55,734 nt of DNA, from NCBI GenBank assembly GCA_900539845.1, contig UQDP01000015.1, forward strand, positions 1 through 55,734, given 5' to 3'. This DNA is from an uncultured Oscillospiraceae bacterium. Lineage in GTDB: Bacteria; Bacillota; Clostridia; Oscillospirales; Acutalibacteraceae. Shown one piece after another: positions 1 to 8,088 of this stretch (its first letter is position 1; the number at the start of each line of letters is the position of its first letter). Position numbers and translations under genes: made by a program. Under the pieces are notes generated by a model that had not been told where the DNA came from, ran no database searches, and was given only the letters and a program-made list of their open reading frames with translations.

Positions 1-167
1 CTGTTTGTGCGCACCGTGGAAGTGACAACGCGCACGGGATTTTTCAGTTCGTTTTTCCCATAGACCGCGCCTCTGGGGCAGGCATTGCCCGTTACGGCGT
101 AATCATTATCCTCATCCACCGTTAAGCGGCAGCCCTTGGGGCAGGTAATACATATCAAATGCGTCAT
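1..167 (-). CDS. DUF1667-family cysteine-rich protein (3' end cut by window)
   Basis: The first 55 residues are visible and the gene runs off the left edge. It opens with MTHLICITCPKGCRLTV and continues with NACPRG, so it has a CxxCxxxC cluster and a further Cys, the hallmark of the DUF1667 family, which probably binds an Fe-S cluster or metal. A strong ribosome binding site (GAGGAGG) sits about 7 nt before the ATG. It starts 2 nt after the stop of the FAD oxidoreductase upstream, and DUF1667 proteins commonly form the third gene of GlpA-like/FAD-oxidoreductase/DUF1667 operons in Clostridia. The family role is not proven; by context it is an electron-transfer subunit of the same dehydrogenase. 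Confidence 0.85.
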   Translation of the reverse strand, partial: MTHLICITCPKGCRLTVDEDNDYAVTGNACPRGAVYGKNELKNPVRVVTSTVRTN

Positions 168-169
168 AT

Positions 170-1420
170 TTACGCCTCCTCCTGCGCCGACACTTTGATT
201 CTGCCGGACTGTATCTTATCAAGCAACACTTTCGGCAGGGCTATTTTTTCCATTTCGCCCGGCGCCATGTGCTCACGCTTGAATTTTGCGATAACCGTGT
301 CCCCGTCCGTGACGGTGACGCTTGATTTTTCAAATATGCGGCGGACACGGAAAAAGATCTCCGCCTTTTCGGCGTCACGCCTGATCTTCTGCGGCACGGT
401 GTAGCTTACGAACTCGTTGGTTTCCAGCTCTATGCAGTTCTCACGGCTCTTCTCACCGCCCAGCACAAAATCCGCCGCCGCTTTTCCGGCTCGCTGGCTT
501 TCCCCCGTTACGAAATCCACAAGATCGTGAACATGCACAACATTGCCGCAGGCGAAGATCCCGTTTTCAGACGTTTCCATATTTTCAAAAACAACAGCAC
601 CGTTTGTGCGCGGATCCATCTCAATGCCCGCCGTTCTGGTAAGCTCGTTCTCCGGGATAAGACCCACGGAAAGCAGAACCGTATCGCAGTCAAACTGAAT
701 CTCCGTGCCGGGGATTGGTTTTCTGTCCGCGCCGACCTTGGCAACGGTTACGCCCTCCACACGGTTCTTGCCCTGAATATCAATGATCGTGTGGGAAAGA
801 TACAGCGGAATATCAAAATCATTCAGGCACTGCACGATATTTCTTTGCAGTCCGCCCGAATACGGCATAAGCTCAACGCAGGCAAGCACCTTGGCGCCCT
901 CAAGCGTCATACGCCGTGCCATGATCAAACCAATATCACCCGAGCCGAGTATAACGACACGCTTTCCGACCATATGCCCCTCAATATTGACATATCTTTG
1001 CGCCGCGCCCGCCGTTAAAATGCCGGCAGGGCGTGTTCCGGGGATAGAGATCGCGCCCCTTGTACGTTCACGGCAGCCCATTGCAAGCACGATCGCTCCG
1101 GCGTTAAGGATCTGATAGCCGTTCTTAGAATTGATACAGTGCACCTGCCGGCCTTTGGTGATCTCAAGCACCATCGTATCGGTCATAACCTCAACTTCGG
1201 TATCTCTGAGCATCTCAATAAATCTGCCTGCGTATTCGGGGCCGGTGAGCTCCTCTTTAAAATAATGCAGACCGAAGCCGTTATGTATACACTGGTTAAG
1301 AATCCCGCCGAGCTCGCGGTCTCTTTCAATGATAAGTATTTTTTTCAGTCCGTTTTCATAAGCGGAAAGCGCCGCTGCAAGGCCTGCCGGACCGCCGCCG
1401 ATAACGATAAGCTGATACAT
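170..1420 (-). CDS. NAD(P)/FAD-dependent oxidoreductase (pyridine nucleotide-disulfide type)
   Basis: A 416-aa flavoprotein. The N-terminus carries the FAD dinucleotide fold (VIGGGPAGLAAALSAYENG), followed by the conserved GGILNQCIHNGFGLH stretch; a second Rossmann fold (VVILGSGDIGLIMARRM, about residues 155-175) should bind NAD(P)H. There is no redox CxxC, so it is not a thioredoxin reductase. Together with the GlpA-like gene before it and the DUF1667 gene after it, it forms the three-gene set often annotated as anaerobic glycerol-3-phosphate dehydrogenase-like in Clostridia; the true substrate is not shown here. The ATG chosen overlaps the upstream TGA as TGATG; a GTG one codon earlier is also possible. 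GGAGGTG lies 9 nt upstream of the ATG, so translation is probably coupled. Confidence 0.9.
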   Translation of the reverse strand: MYQLIVIGGGPAGLAAALSAYENGLKKILIIERDRELGGILNQCIHNGFGLHYFKEELTGPEYAGRFIEMLRDTEVEVMTDTMVLEITKGRQVHCINSKNGYQILNAGAIVLAMGCRERTRGAISIPGTRPAGILTAGAAQRYVNIEGHMVGKRVVILGSGDIGLIMARRMTLEGAKVLACVELMPYSGGLQRNIVQCLNDFDIPLYLSHTIIDIQGKNRVEGVTVAKVGADRKPIPGTEIQFDCDTVLLSVGLIPENELTRTAGIEMDPRTNGAVVFENMETSENGIFACGNVVHVHDLVDFVTGESQRAGKAAADFVLGGEKSRENCIELETNEFVSYTVPQKIRRDAEKAEIFFRVRRIFEKSSVTVTDGDTVIAKFKREHMAPGEMEKIALPKVLLDKIQSGRIKVSAQEEA

Positions 1421-2853
1421 CACTTTGCACCTCCGCTCTTGGTTTCGCCGGTGAGAATGTAACTGCCGGAATCGTCCTGCATAACATCCTCATAAGGAAT
1501 ATTCTTATATTTTGCAATGATCTCCAGCACTTTCGGTCCGCAGAAACCGCTTTGGCACCTGCCCATTCCCGTGCCGGCTCTTCTTTTGATACCGTCCAGC
1601 GAAACAGGCGGTATAGGAGAGTTGAGCGCGTCTAGGATTTCGCCCTCCGTTATCGTTTCACAGCGGCAGATGACCCTGCCGTAAGCCGGATTCTGAGCGA
1701 TCATCCTGTTCTTTTCCTCCGCGCTGAGCTTTTTGAAGCGCAGATGCTTTCTGGAATCAACGATGGTTTCCTTTTTACGGAGGGCAAGCCCTTTTGAGCC
1801 AAGTATTTTTACCGCTTCAACCGCTATGGCAGGCGCTGCCGAAAGACCGGGCGATTTTATCCCGGCAAGGTCAAGGAATTTTTCGGCGGCAAACGCAATG
1901 ATGAAATCATCCCTGTCCGTAACCGCGCGCACACCTGTAAAGTTCCTTATATTTTCTCTGAACGCGATGGACGGAACCGATTTAACGGCTTTCTCCCTGA
2001 TAAAATCAAGGCAGCGGGATTTTGTGGAAACATCATCCTTATCCCTTGCGTCCGCATTCGGGCCGACCAACAGATTGCCATGGCAGGTGTGCGTTACGAG
2101 CACACCCTTGCCGTCCTTATCGGGACACTGGAAAATAACGTGATTGGCTCTTTTGCCCTCGCTGAGATCAAGCAGATAGTATTCGCCTGCGCTGGGCAGC
2201 ACCTTATAGGACGGAGCGGCAACCATATTGTGGACCGTGTCGCAGTCCACACCGGCGGCATTGATGACATATTTCGCGTCAACACTGTCATTCGGCGATT
2301 GAATATGCCAAAAGCCGTCTTTTTTCTCTATCGAAGTCACCTCAAATTCAAGCTTGACCTGTGCGCCGTTTCTTACGGCTGTTTCGGCAAGAGCAATTCC
2401 GTATTCCCACGGATTCACGATCGCCGCAGTGGGCGCGTAAAGCGCGCATATTGCTTGATCTGAAATATACGGTTCCATTTTTCTGAGTTCCTCTGCGTCT
2501 ACGATACGCAGACCCTCCACACCGTTTTCATTGCCGCGGCGGTAAAGCTCCTCCACTTCCTTTTTGTCATCCTCTGAAAACGCAACCACCAGAGAACCGA
2601 TCTGCTGATAAGGCACATCCAGCTTCTTGCAGAGCTCCTGCGCCATTTTGGAGCCCTCAACATTCAGGCGCGCCATAAGCGTGCCGGGCAGAGGATCATA
2701 GCCCGCATGGATGATTGCGCTGTTTGCCTTTGTTGTGCCGCAGCAGACATCGTTTTTCTTTTCGAGCACAGCGATCTTGAGATCATATTTACTTAGCTCA
2801 TAAGCGCATGCCGCGCCCACAATGCCCGCGCCTATAATTGCAACATCATACAT
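1420..2853 (-). CDS. GlpA-like NAD(P)/FAD-dependent oxidoreductase with BFD-like [2Fe-2S] domain
   Basis: A 477-aa protein with two parts. Residues 1 to about 370 are a DAO/GlpA-type FAD domain, starting YDVAIIGAGIVGAACAYELS. The C-terminal part (about 395-455) is a BFD-like [2Fe-2S] domain with VICRCETITEGEIL and, after it, GMGRCQSGFCGPKVLEII, giving four Cys in C-x-C and C-x4-C arrangement. This matches the clostridial GlpA-like family predicted to oxidise glycerol-3-phosphate or a related hydroxyacid and hand electrons to its FAD partner. GGAGGGGTAAAT precedes the ATG. It leads the oxidoreductase trio and lies 19 nt after the sortase-like gene, so it may share a transcript with the genes upstream. 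The substrate is inferred from family only. Confidence 0.88.
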   Translation of the reverse strand: MYDVAIIGAGIVGAACAYELSKYDLKIAVLEKKNDVCCGTTKANSAIIHAGYDPLPGTLMARLNVEGSKMAQELCKKLDVPYQQIGSLVVAFSEDDKKEVEELYRRGNENGVEGLRIVDAEELRKMEPYISDQAICALYAPTAAIVNPWEYGIALAETAVRNGAQVKLEFEVTSIEKKDGFWHIQSPNDSVDAKYVINAAGVDCDTVHNMVAAPSYKVLPSAGEYYLLDLSEGKRANHVIFQCPDKDGKGVLVTHTCHGNLLVGPNADARDKDDVSTKSRCLDFIREKAVKSVPSIAFRENIRNFTGVRAVTDRDDFIIAFAAEKFLDLAGIKSPGLSAAPAIAVEAVKILGSKGLALRKKETIVDSRKHLRFKKLSAEEKNRMIAQNPAYGRVICRCETITEGEILDALNSPIPPVSLDGIKRRAGTGMGRCQSGFCGPKVLEIIAKYKNIPYEDVMQDDSGSYILTGETKSGGAK

Positions 2854-2872
2854 ATTTACCCCTCCGTTTCAA

Positions 2873-3841
2873 TCAATAATCCCGTTTGGACTGCCGGCTC
2901 GTCACCTCGCGCGTGTCATCCGTGTATATTATCGGATACCACTTGCTGGCAAACCTGTAAGGATTCTGCATATTATGTTCATCATACCAAACCTGCGGAT
3001 AATGGACCGAATCATTGACCTGCGCCGTCTCCCGCTTTTCAGCGCCGAGCGCGCACACTACCACAAATTCAAAGTGCGGCATAAAATCAGACGGTACAGA
3101 GATCGTCAGCAGCTTATCCTCGTCATAATCGAACCTGTAGCCGGTGTCATATAAAAATCGGTGATACAATCTGTCCGTATAATCTCCGAAGCTGAGCGGA
3201 GTCATCTGCTGCGTTACATTATACGGAAAGACGTAATCATCATCGTCCGACGAATATCTGTTTGTGTAAAACGCTCCGACAACATTGAATTCATAATCCT
3301 CAAAAAGGGTAGAATAGGTAACCTTCTGCCCGGACTTCAGATATGCATCCGCGGTAGAATATGCGGCTTCCAGATCACAGGCAGCCTCCGGCATATAAAG
3401 GACCGTGTTAAAATCAAGCTCATCCGTGCTATTTGAACGGTCCAGGTAAGGCAGCTTGGAAGAACTCCCCTTTACCGCGTAGCTTTCATAGCCGCAGTCG
3501 GCAATCCTGATCCTTCCCGCAACATTGGGATTTTCCGCATAGATCTCGCAGAATTCTTCCTTTATGCCCTCGGGAAAAGAAACGCCGGGATACTTTTCCT
3601 GATACGGCTCAAGATACGCCGTTTTCTGATGATCCGCAACCGTAAATCCGGCGATAGCAGCCGCAAGAACCGCAACAGCAAGAACAACGCTGACTATAAC
3701 TTTTTTTCCTTTTTTCGTTTTTACAAATTGTTTGAATGCAGCAAACGCTTTTTTTACGTTTTCACGGAAAGCCGCGCGTTTTTTACGCTCTGTGGTATTA
3801 TCCTGCGCGCCGCTTTCGTTTTCCGTCTGTGTGGCAGCCAC
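2873..3841 (-). CDS. Class-B-sortase-like membrane protein lacking the catalytic triad
   Basis: 322 aa from the GTG at 3841: a charged cytoplasmic N-terminus, one membrane helix (about residues 48-68, VIVSVVLAVAVLAAAIAGF), then an extracellular domain that follows the class B sortase pattern (NPNVAGRIRIADCGYESYAV, LPYLDRSNST, STLFEDYEFNVVGAFYTN). The catalytic positions are gone: the YGHN histidine site reads LYMPE, the TLSTC cysteine site reads TISVP, and the following Arg site reads FEFVVV. It therefore cannot act as a transpeptidase and may be a structural or binding relative. Coding-like sequence (DKKDKSSEIDELIGEYKKQ and on) extends upstream in frame to the thiI stop at 3968 without ATG, GTG or TTG, so the real start is uncertain: a near-cognate ATC at 3961, a frameshifted ATG at 3968, or this GTG, which lacks a good ribosome binding site. 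Confidence 0.65.
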   Translation of the reverse strand: MAATQTENESGAQDNTTERKKRAAFRENVKKAFAAFKQFVKTKKGKKVIVSVVLAVAVLAAAIAGFTVADHQKTAYLEPYQEKYPGVSFPEGIKEEFCEIYAENPNVAGRIRIADCGYESYAVKGSSSKLPYLDRSNSTDELDFNTVLYMPEAACDLEAAYSTADAYLKSGQKVTYSTLFEDYEFNVVGAFYTNRYSSDDDDYVFPYNVTQQMTPLSFGDYTDRLYHRFLYDTGYRFDYDEDKLLTISVPSDFMPHFEFVVVCALGAEKRETAQVNDSVHYPQVWYDEHNMQNPYRFASKWYPIIYTDDTREVTSRQSKRDY

Positions 3842-3967
3842 TGTATTTCTGCTTTCGGGCAGTTCAATTTCGCCGAACTGTTTTTCATGCCCCTCGCGCT
3901 GCTTTTTGTATTCGCCGATCAGCTCGTCTATCTCCGAGCTTTTATCTTTTTTATCCCTGATGTTACA

Positions 3968-5143
3968 TTACACCTGCCTTATAAACCTGCGCGACGCGCT
4001 TTTAACCGCGGTCTCAATCATTTCATCAAGCCCCTCTATTTTGCTTTCAGCCGCCTCTACATCCTGCGGTTTGGGTCTTGTGCGGGGATGCTTGGGCGTA
4101 AACACTGTACAGCAGTCCTCATAAGGCTGAATAGATGTGTCAAATGTGCCTATCTTTCTGGAAACAGCGATGATCTCATCCTTATCCATGCCGATACACG
4201 GGCGGAAAACAGGAAGAGCGGCTACCCTGTCCGTACATTGCAATGCATAGATCGTCTGACTCGCCACCTGACCGAGACTCTCGCCCGTTATCAATGCGTG
4301 GCAGTTCTGATTTTCAGCTATGATCAAGCTTATCTTCATCATGATGCGGCGCATAACGAGCGTGAAATACTCCTCAGGGCAGGAATCACGTATCGCTTCC
4401 TGGATCTGCGTAAACGGCACAACATAGGTGGTGATGGTGCCGCAATAAGCGGACACCTTTTTAAGCAGATCCATGACCTTTATTTCCGCAAGCTCGCTCG
4501 TATAAGGCGGCGAAGCAAAATGAACGGCAACCAGCTCTATTCCCCGTTTCGCCATCATATACGCCGCCACGGGCGAATCGATTCCGCCGCTTATGAGCAC
4601 CGCGGCTCGACCGCTCGTGCCCGTGGGCATACCGCCTGCGCCCTTGATATTATTTCCGCGCACAAAGGCGTGGTGATCCCGTATCTCAACCGTTACCGTT
4701 ACATCGGGATCATGCACATCCACCTTTAAGTGATTGAACTTTTTGAGCAGCGCGCCGCCCAGCTCGCGGCAGATCTCCGGCGATTTCAGCGGAAATTTTT
4801 TATCGCTGCGCTTGGCTTCCACCTTAAAAGTGGAAACAAGCGAAAGCTCCTCTTCGAGATATTCCCTTGCGGTCTTAACAATGCACTGCATATCCTTTTC
4901 ACACACTGCCGCGCGTGAATAAGCCGCTATGCCAAACACCTTTCCGAGCCGATCCGACACTTCGTCAAGATCAACTCCGTCCGGCGCCTCCACCATAATC
5001 GTGGACTGACTCTTGGTGAATGTAAATTCGCCGAGATCCTGAAGATGACGGCGCATATTTTTAATGAGAACATCTTCAAAGGAGTTTCTGTTCAGTCCCT
5101 TTAAAACGAGTTCTCCGTTTTTAACAAGTACGATTTCTTTCAT
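3968..5143 (-). CDS. thiI: tRNA 4-thiouridine synthase ThiI
   Basis: A 391-aa enzyme that adenylates U8 of tRNA and transfers sulfur to it; in many bacteria it also supplies sulfur for thiazole. The N-terminal ferredoxin-like and THUMP domains (about 1-165) bind tRNA; the PP-loop ATP site is AAVLISGGIDSPVAAYMM (about 180-200). The conserved Cys in YEDCCTVFTPKHPRTRP lies near residue 345. There is no C-terminal rhodanese domain, as is usual in Firmicutes, where a dedicated cysteine desulfurase delivers the sulfur. That partner is encoded immediately upstream with a gap of only 2 nt, which supports the pairing. Its end is followed directly by the sortase-like reading frame. Confidence 0.96.
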   Translation of the reverse strand: MKEIVLVKNGELVLKGLNRNSFEDVLIKNMRRHLQDLGEFTFTKSQSTIMVEAPDGVDLDEVSDRLGKVFGIAAYSRAAVCEKDMQCIVKTAREYLEEELSLVSTFKVEAKRSDKKFPLKSPEICRELGGALLKKFNHLKVDVHDPDVTVTVEIRDHHAFVRGNNIKGAGGMPTGTSGRAAVLISGGIDSPVAAYMMAKRGIELVAVHFASPPYTSELAEIKVMDLLKKVSAYCGTITTYVVPFTQIQEAIRDSCPEEYFTLVMRRIMMKISLIIAENQNCHALITGESLGQVASQTIYALQCTDRVAALPVFRPCIGMDKDEIIAVSRKIGTFDTSIQPYEDCCTVFTPKHPRTRPKPQDVEAAESKIEGLDEMIETAVKSASRRFIRQV

Positions 5144-5145
5144 AT

Positions 5146-6279
5146 CTACCTCGGGTGTTTTTTTATTATATCTTCTATCGCGGAACAGAGCCGTTCACAG
5201 TCCTGCTGCGTGTTATCGCGCGAAAAGCTTATCCTTATGCTCTTGTCCGCAACCTCGTCGCTGAGATGCATAGCCGAAAGCACGTGGCTTTTTTTGCCCT
5301 TGGCGCACGCCGAGCCGTTGCTGACATAGATTCCGTAATTCGCGGAAAGCTCCTGCACGATGGTCTGGCTGCGCATAAAGGTGGGGATATAAACATTCAA
5401 TATGTACGGCGAAGCGTTATCGGGGCTGTTGATTTTGACCCCGCCGATCTTCAGCAGCGTAACTTTTGTAAAGGAATGCAGGGCGCTTATCTTTTCGTGC
5501 TGCTCATCGATATCCGGCAGAGCGTTGACCGCCGCGGCAAAGCCGGCTATAAGCGGAGACGCCTCCGTGCCGGGGCGTATGCGTTTTTCCTGCTCTCCGC
5601 CGAAAGTTCGCGGAACGATTCTTGCGCCCTTTCTGATGTAAAGCGCGCCCGTGCCTTTCGGACCGTGGATCTTATGCGCCGTGACCGACACAAGGTCTGC
5701 GCCCAGCTTTTTCGGGCTGAACTTAATTTTTCCGAACGCCTGCACACAATCTATATGCAAAAGCGCAGGCGCATTTTTCATCCCGATCATTTTTCTGAGC
5801 TTATCAACGGGCAGCACGGATCCGACCTCGTTATTTATATACATAGCCGAAACGAGTATCGTTTTATCGTTTATCGCCTGCGCGAACGCCTGCGCGGAAA
5901 TATTGCCGTGTTCATCGGGAGCAAGCCTGATCACTTCAAAGCCCTGTTTTTCAAGCTCATCCATACATGCGAGCACACTCTCGTGCTCTATTGCGGTTGT
6001 TACGACCCGATTCCCTCTGCGGCGATTCGCGCTGACAGCTCCGAAAACGGCTAGATTATTCGCTTCCGTTGCGCCGCTTGTAAAAAAGATCTCCTCTTTT
6101 TCGCAGGACAGCGCGTCAGCGATACTCTGCCGCGCATAAATCAGTTCTTTTGCCGCGTTGATTCCCGCTGCATGAAGACTGGAGGGATTGCCGAAGCTTT
6201 CCGTCATCATTCTGCCGACAGCGGCGACCGCTTCCGGGCAGGGCTTCGTGGTGGCGCTGTTGTCAAGATATACTGCCAT
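5146..6279 (-). CDS. Cysteine desulfurase (NifS/IscS-like, ThiI partner)
   Basis: A 377-aa PLP-dependent class V aminotransferase-fold enzyme converting cysteine to alanine and enzyme-bound persulfide. Visible features are YLDNSATTKP at the N-terminus, the PLP lysine in SVTAHKIHGPKGTGALYI, the GGEQEKRIRPGT loop, and the persulfide cysteine in NGSACAKGKKSHVLSAM on a longer loop typical of group I enzymes. It precedes thiI by 2 nt, the arrangement seen for NifZ-ThiI in Bacillus, so it most likely feeds tRNA thiolation; it could also serve MnmA, encoded at 37.2 kb. Its first 17 nt overlap the end of the HAD-NUDIX gene. Confidence 0.95.
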   Translation of the reverse strand: MAVYLDNSATTKPCPEAVAAVGRMMTESFGNPSSLHAAGINAAKELIYARQSIADALSCEKEEIFFTSGATEANNLAVFGAVSANRRRGNRVVTTAIEHESVLACMDELEKQGFEVIRLAPDEHGNISAQAFAQAINDKTILVSAMYINNEVGSVLPVDKLRKMIGMKNAPALLHIDCVQAFGKIKFSPKKLGADLVSVTAHKIHGPKGTGALYIRKGARIVPRTFGGEQEKRIRPGTEASPLIAGFAAAVNALPDIDEQHEKISALHSFTKVTLLKIGGVKINSPDNASPYILNVYIPTFMRSQTIVQELSANYGIYVSNGSACAKGKKSHVLSAMHLSDEVADKSIRISFSRDNTQQDCERLCSAIEDIIKKHPR

Positions 6280-7453
6280 TTCTTATCATTTCCCTGACTT
6301 TCATGATTCCGATCTGCGTCTTTGCGTCCTTGAACTCGCCGTTCATACAGCGTACGAACGCCTCCTCAAGCGGAACTTTGTAAACGTCCAGCCGCTCATC
6401 CACGTCCAGATGCTGTTCGCCGAACGCAAGCCCCCTTGCAAGATAGAGCCGGATGATCTCGCCGCAGTAACCCGGTGTGGGATACAGCTCGCCGATACAT
6501 CTGAATTCGCTTGCCGTACAGCCGCACTCTTCGCTGAATTCACGTACTGCCGCCTCATCCGGATCCTCATCTTTTTCAAGCTTTCCTGCCGGGATCTCGT
6601 AGATCGTTTCCTTATACGGCGCTCTGAACTGGCGCACGAGCAGAACCTCTTTATCCTCTGTCAGTCCAATCACCGCAACGCCGCCGTTGTGATCCACGAT
6701 TTCCCGCTTCGCCTGCGTTCCGTCCACAAGCGTAACGGTGTCCTCATGCACGGTGATGATCCTGCCGTTAAATATGCCGGTGCTCTCCTCCGTCTGCTCA
6801 AAATAACCGAGCGCTATGGATTCAACATCCCCGGGCTTATCCGCGATAAAGTCTGCGCCTGCCTCTATGAACTCAAACTTTGTGCCGTAACCCCACAACA
6901 CACCGACCGAGAGCATACCGTTTGCCTTGGCGCCTTCGATATCATATCTCTTGTCGCCGACCATAAAAACTTCTTCCGGCTGGGCCGCGAGCGATGCCAT
7001 GCACCTTGAAATAATGCTTGCCTTGGATTCACAGTCCGCCGTAAAGCTCACGCCGCACACGCAGTCGAAATACTTCATAACATTAAAACGCTCAAGAAGT
7101 GTTTCAACATATTTCTGCGGCTTCGACGAGGCTATACCTATCTTCAAGCCGTCCTTTTTAAGAGCGGCCAGCAGATTGTCTATGCCCTTATACAGGTTGC
7201 TCTCATAAACGCCCTGATTTGTGTATCTTTCCCTGTATTTTTTTACAAGCTCCATCGCCGTCTGCGCGTCCGCGCCAAAGCGTTCCTGAAAGGTTACAAG
7301 CAGCGGAGGTCCGATAAAGAACTCCAGCTCCTTATCATCCTCCGGCACGGAATAGCCAAATGCCTCAAGCGCGTATCTTGCGCTTTTCACAATGCCGGGA
7401 GCGGTCTCGCAAACGGTTCCGTCAAAATCAAAAATAACAGCCTTAAATTTCAT
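6263..7453 (-). CDS. Fusion: HAD-superfamily phosphatase + NUDIX (ADP-ribose pyrophosphatase-like)
   Basis: 396 aa in one frame holding two enzymes. Residues 1 to about 215 are a HAD phosphatase of the phosphoglycolate phosphatase/PpaX type: FKAVIFDFDGTVCET (motif I), IGIASSKPQKYV (motif II region) and VFMVGDKRYDIEGAKANGM (motif III/IV). Residues about 230-396 are a NUDIX hydrolase with HNGGVAVIGLTEDKEVLLVR and the NUDIX box GKLEKDEDPDEAAV-REFSEECG, closest in layout to ADP-ribose/ADP-sugar pyrophosphatases of the NudF type. In most Firmicutes these are separate proteins. The start chosen (7453) has AGAGG six nt upstream inside the end of the thioesterase gene; an ATG seven codons earlier lacks a good site. 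Substrates are family-based guesses. Confidence 0.88.
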   Translation of the reverse strand: MKFKAVIFDFDGTVCETAPGIVKSARYALEAFGYSVPEDDKELEFFIGPPLLVTFQERFGADAQTAMELVKKYRERYTNQGVYESNLYKGIDNLLAALKKDGLKIGIASSKPQKYVETLLERFNVMKYFDCVCGVSFTADCESKASIISRCMASLAAQPEEVFMVGDKRYDIEGAKANGMLSVGVLWGYGTKFEFIEAGADFIADKPGDVESIALGYFEQTEESTGIFNGRIITVHEDTVTLVDGTQAKREIVDHNGGVAVIGLTEDKEVLLVRQFRAPYKETIYEIPAGKLEKDEDPDEAAVREFSEECGCTASEFRCIGELYPTPGYCGEIIRLYLARGLAFGEQHLDVDERLDVYKVPLEEAFVRCMNGEFKDAKTQIGIMKVREMIRNGSIS

Positions 7454-7466
7454 AAACAACCTCTGA

Positions 7467-7850
7467 TCAGCCAAGTTTAGCCATAAATTTTTCGCTTAAA
7501 ACAGCAAATCTTTCTATCGTGCCGCCGCCGATCTTTTCATTTTTTTCATTGAACGCCTCAACACAGAAGGTGATTTTTCTGCCGCTGACCTCTGTGATCT
7601 TCGCAGTTGCCGTGATCTTCTCGCCGATACCGCTTGCTCTGTCGTGCGAAACATTTATAAGGGTGCCCACAGTGGTCTCGCCCTCTTCAAGATAGTCCGC
7701 CACCGCCGCGCAGGTAGCGTTTTCCATAAGCGCGATCATAAACGGAGTGCCCAGCACCTTAAGCGAGCCGCTGCCTGCGGCGACCGCCGTGTTTTCCTCG
7801 CTTACAACGAGCTGCCTTGACGCAGCCGCGCCTGTTTCAATATTTTTCAT
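7467..7850 (-). CDS. FlK-like hotdog-fold thioesterase
   Basis: A 127-aa single-domain hotdog protein. The segment LGTPFMIALMENA followed by TTVGTLINVSHDRASGIG matches the fluoroacetyl-CoA thioesterase (FlK) family, with candidate catalytic Glu (in LMENA), Thr (in TTVGT) and His (in VSHDRA) all in place. These small proteins hydrolyse acyl-CoA thioesters; in gut Clostridia the substrate is unknown and fluoroacetate is unlikely. It is the first gene of the minus-strand run down to 1, with a near-consensus promoter just upstream (7928-7956). It overlaps the region carrying the ribosome binding site of the HAD-NUDIX gene. Confidence 0.85.
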   Translation of the reverse strand: MKNIETGAAASRQLVVSEENTAVAAGSGSLKVLGTPFMIALMENATCAAVADYLEEGETTVGTLINVSHDRASGIGEKITATAKITEVSGRKITFCVEAFNEKNEKIGGGTIERFAVLSEKFMAKLG

Positions 7851-7927
7851 AACCTGTCACACAGCCTTTCCCGCGCCGGGCGCGATATGCGTTTTGCCGA
7901 ACAATGCGGCGTGATTTAACACGTTTC

Positions 7928-7956
7928 AGTATAACATAAAATCCGTATTAATACAA
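7928..7956 (-). promoter_or_regulatory. Sigma-A-type promoter for the thioesterase operon
   Basis: On the minus strand TTGTAT (7956-7951) and TATACT (7933-7928) are separated by 17 nt, and point to the gene starting at 7850. The leader is about 75 nt with no evident attenuator. The rest of 7851-8088 is AT-rich divergent promoter DNA in which no gene is seen. Confidence 0.6.
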
Positions 7957-8088
7957 CATTAATAATTATGCGCAGAAAAGCGTTCGTTTTGCATATACCT
8001 GCCTGAATCTGCGGGAAATGACGGTGGAAAAACGAATGATAATGTGGTAAAATACTGCATATGATTTCTTTTGAACGGGGGCGCCTGT

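Noticed and set aside
3629..4729. Long plus-strand ORF of 366 aa opposite the sortase-like gene and thiI
   Set aside because: It runs antisense to clearly coding frames, has no ribosome binding site and its residues are rich in His, Arg and Phe with no domain; a codon-bias shadow.
5155..6054. 299-aa plus-strand ORF opposite the cysteine desulfurase
   Set aside because: Mirror frame of a gene with catalytic motifs; no independent support.
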